This document shows, piece by piece, positions 29,530 to 31,182 of a stretch of 31,182 bases of DNA (the stretch's first letter is position 1; each line of letters opens with the position of its first letter). This stretch comes from Chloroflexota bacterium. GTDB taxonomy: Bacteria; Chloroflexota; Chloroflexia; Thermomicrobiales; JADLAZ01. The notes under the pieces are model-generated. The model was given only the letters and a program-made list of their open reading frames with translations. It had not been told where the DNA came from and did no database searches. A program made the position numbers and the translations under genes. The DNA lies in contig JADLAZ010000285.1 of the NCBI GenBank assembly GCA_020849725.1, positions 1-31,182 of the forward strand. The letters are read 5' to 3'.

Positions 29530-31182
29530 ATGCCGCGGCGGCAGGACATTCGCTCCGTACTCGTCATCGGCTCCGGCCCGATCGTCATCGGGCAGGCGTG
29601 TGAGTTCGACTACGCCGGCACGCAGGCGATCAAGGCGCTGCGGCGCGAGGGGCTGCGCATCGTCCTGGTCAACTCCAACCCGGCCACGATCATGACCGAC
29701 CCGGAGCTGGCCGACGCCACGTACATCGAGCCGCTGACGGTCGATGCGCTGGAGCGCGTCATCGCCGCCGAGCGGCCGGACGCGCTGCTGCCGACCGTCG
29801 GCGGCCAGACCGGCCTGAACCTGGCGATCGACCTGGCCGAGGCCGGCGTGCTGGACCGCTACGGCGTGGCGCTGCTGGGCGCATCGATCCGGGCCATTCA
29901 ACTGGCCGAGGATCGCCAACTATTCAAGGAGGCGATGGAAGCGATCGGGCTGGGTGTGCCGCAGGGCGGCACGGCGCACTCGCTGGCCGAGGCGCGCGCT
30001 ATTGCCGCGCGCGTCGGCTTCCCGCTGCTGATCCGGCCGTCGTTCACGCTCGGCGGCGCCGGTGGCGGCATCGCCCGCGGCGAGGAAGACTTCGCCGTCG
30101 TCGTCGAGCATGGCCTGCGCGAGAGTCCGGTCCATCAGGTGCTGGTCGAGCAGTCGGTGCTGGGTTGGAAAGAGTTCGAGCTGGAGGTGATGACCGATCG
30201 CGCCGGCAACTTCGTCGTCGTCTGCGGCATCGAGAACCTCGATCCGATGGGCGTACACACGGGTGACAGCATCACCGTCGCCCCCTGCCAAACGCTGACC
30301 GATAAAGAGTATCAGCGCTTGCGCGACATGGCTCGCCGGGTGATGGCCGCCGTTGGCGTCCAGACTGGCGGCAGCAACGTCCAGTTCGCCGTACACCCCG
30401 ATACTGGCGAGACGCTGGTGATCGAGATGAACCCGCGCGTCAGCCGCTCGTCGGCGCTGGCCTCCAAGGCAACTGGCTTCCCGATCGCCAAGATCGCGGC
30501 GCTCGTCGCCATTGGCTACACGCTCGACGAGTTGCCGAACGACATCACCCAGCGCACCGTCGCCGCCTACGAGCCATCACTGGATTATGTCGTGGTGAAG
30601 GTGCCGCGCTGGGGCTTCGAGAAGTTCCCCGGCGCCGATCCGCGCCTCGGCCCGCAAATGAAGTCGATCGGTGAGGTGATGGCCATCGGCCGCACCTTCG
30701 CCGAGGCGCTGGGCAAGGCGATCCGCTCGCTGGAGAACGGCCGCGACGGCCTGGGCCGCCCGAGCGGCGTCGGCGTCGATCTGGGTCTGACGCCGGGACC
30801 GCAGCGACTGTTCGCCGCGTACGCCGCACTTCTGGATGGCCTGTCCCCGGACGATCTGGCCGCGGCCACTGGCTACGACCTGTGGTTCTGCGACCATCTG
30901 GCCCGCCTGGCCGCCCGCGAGCACACCCTGGCCAGTACGGCCCTCGCTGCGCTCACCGACGCCGGCCTGCTGGCGGCCAAGCGCGACGGGTTCTCCGACA
31001 GTCACCTGGCCCGGCTGCTCGACACGACCGAGGCGGCCGTGCGCGCCCGGCGCCACGCCGCCGGCATCCGCCCGACCTACGCCCGCGTCGACACCTGCGC
31101 CGCCGAGTTCCAGGCCGCCACGCCGTATCTGTACTCGACGTTTGAGACGGTATACGAGGGGTGGGGGGTCGGGGGTCGGGGA
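29530..31182 (+). CDS. carB: Carbamoyl-phosphate synthase large subunit, N-terminal half
   Basis: The first 551 codons of a gene normally about 1070 codons long; it is open to the window edge. Start ATG 29530 follows GAGGAGG. The N-half ATP-grasp unit that makes carboxyphosphate and carbamate is complete: [102 protein letters not shown] and [22 protein letters not shown]. The oligomerisation domain follows and ends TPYLYSTFE, where the second half should begin. Instead of the usual short acidic linker, the last eight codons are GWGVGGRG, from a G-rich tract. The reaction uses ammonia from CarA. The second, carbamate-kinase half lies beyond the window. Confidence 0.97.
   Translation, partial: MPRRQDIRSVLVIGSGPIVIGQACEFDYAGTQAIKALRREGLRIVLVNSNPATIMTDPELADATYIEPLTVDALERVIAAERPDALLPTVGGQTGLNLAIDLAEAGVLDRYGVALLGASIRAIQLAEDRQLFKEAMEAIGLGVPQGGTAHSLAEARAIAARVGFPLLIRPSFTLGGAGGGIARGEEDFAVVVEHGLRESPVHQVLVEQSVLGWKEFELEVMTDRAGNFVVVCGIENLDPMGVHTGDSITVAPCQTLTDKEYQRLRDMARRVMAAVGVQTGGSNVQFAVHPDTGETLVIEMNPRVSRSSALASKATGFPIAKIAALVAIGYTLDELPNDITQRTVAAYEPSLDYVVVKVPRWGFEKFPGADPRLGPQMKSIGEVMAIGRTFAEALGKAIRSLENGRDGLGRPSGVGVDLGLTPGPQRLFAAYAALLDGLSPDDLAAATGYDLWFCDHLARLAAREHTLASTALAALTDAGLLAAKRDGFSDSHLARLLDTTEAAVRARRHAAGIRPTYARVDTCAAEFQAATPYLYSTFETVYEGWGVGGRG
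31158..31182 (+). repeat. Start of a GGGGGTC-type tract inside carB
   Basis: The final 25 bases are almost entirely G with regularly spaced TC (GGGGTCGGGGGTCGGGG). This looks like the beginning of a G-rich simple or dispersed repeat. It begins exactly at the linker between the two CarB halves. Only the first part is visible. Confidence 0.5.

Noticed and set aside
1..31182. CRISPR array, rRNA, tRNA, IS element or integrase.
   Set aside because: Reading both strands, I found no direct repeat-spacer array, no rRNA or tRNA structure, and no transposase or recombinase motif. The only repeats are the intergenic palindromes, the 7-mer array and the carA/carB insertions.

Overview
The window is a high-GC bacterial chromosome segment with strong G/C third-position bias, frequent GTG starts and GGAGG-type ribosome binding sites. 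The secreted protein at 4762-6558 ends in two copies of a W..GG...FGYPLTEEF...VQYFERARFEYHPE-type repeat that I associate with Chloroflexota, and the 20509-25405 cluster also looks Chloroflexota-like. A Thermomicrobia or Sphaerobacter-like member, or a related metagenomic bin, is my best guess. This is inferred from family recognition, not from a marker-gene search.

Layout. 1-4590: the end of an Ldh2-type dehydrogenase; a PCu(A)C copper chaperone lipoprotein; and a minus-strand, translationally coupled operon of two paralogous TIM-barrel sugar epimerase-like proteins and an amidohydrolase. 4762-10454: a secreted propeller-like protein, an ankyrin lipoprotein, allantoinase (AllB) and a second amidohydrolase that has lost the usual HxH metal motif. 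10756-15864: two MFS exporters, a tandem universal stress protein and a two-TM coiled-coil protein. 16018-20178 (minus strand): a PEP mutase/isocitrate lyase family enzyme, a carboxymuconolactone decarboxylase/AhpD-like protein whose second redox Cys is encoded by an in-frame TGA, and a penicillin acylase. 20509-25405: a five-gene envelope cluster with a lysozyme-like protein, a small two-TM protein, a VirB4-like protein without a P-loop and an M23-like protein without its metal ligands. 25784-31182: a DUF4432 protein, a DUF1330 protein, a broken metallophosphoesterase, a DUF4188-like protein, and carA-carB (carB runs off the end).

The two most interesting points are as follows. (1) The probable selenoprotein at 16781-17377 has a C-x-x-U motif, with TGA exactly where relatives have Cys. 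A 6-bp stem with a G-containing apical loop lies 18-22 nt after the TGA, as expected for a bacterial SECIS. (2) The 20509-25405 cluster resembles a stripped-down, catalytically degenerate type IV secretion module. It lies behind a promoter (TTGCAT-17-TACACT) with a near-perfect Gram-positive-type LexA box (GAAC-AAGT-GTTC) in its spacer, so it may be DNA-damage inducible.

A family of intergenic inverted repeats (CCGCGAATGGACGCGAATG type) occupies two co-directional junctions fully and a third as a half copy. A different palindrome is inserted in frame in the CarA interdomain linker, and a G-rich tract begins at the linker between the CarB halves. The nucleotide-related genes (carAB, allantoinase, two amidohydrolases) suggest pyrimidine synthesis and purine or hydantoin turnover. 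The rest looks like ordinary catabolic and transport content.
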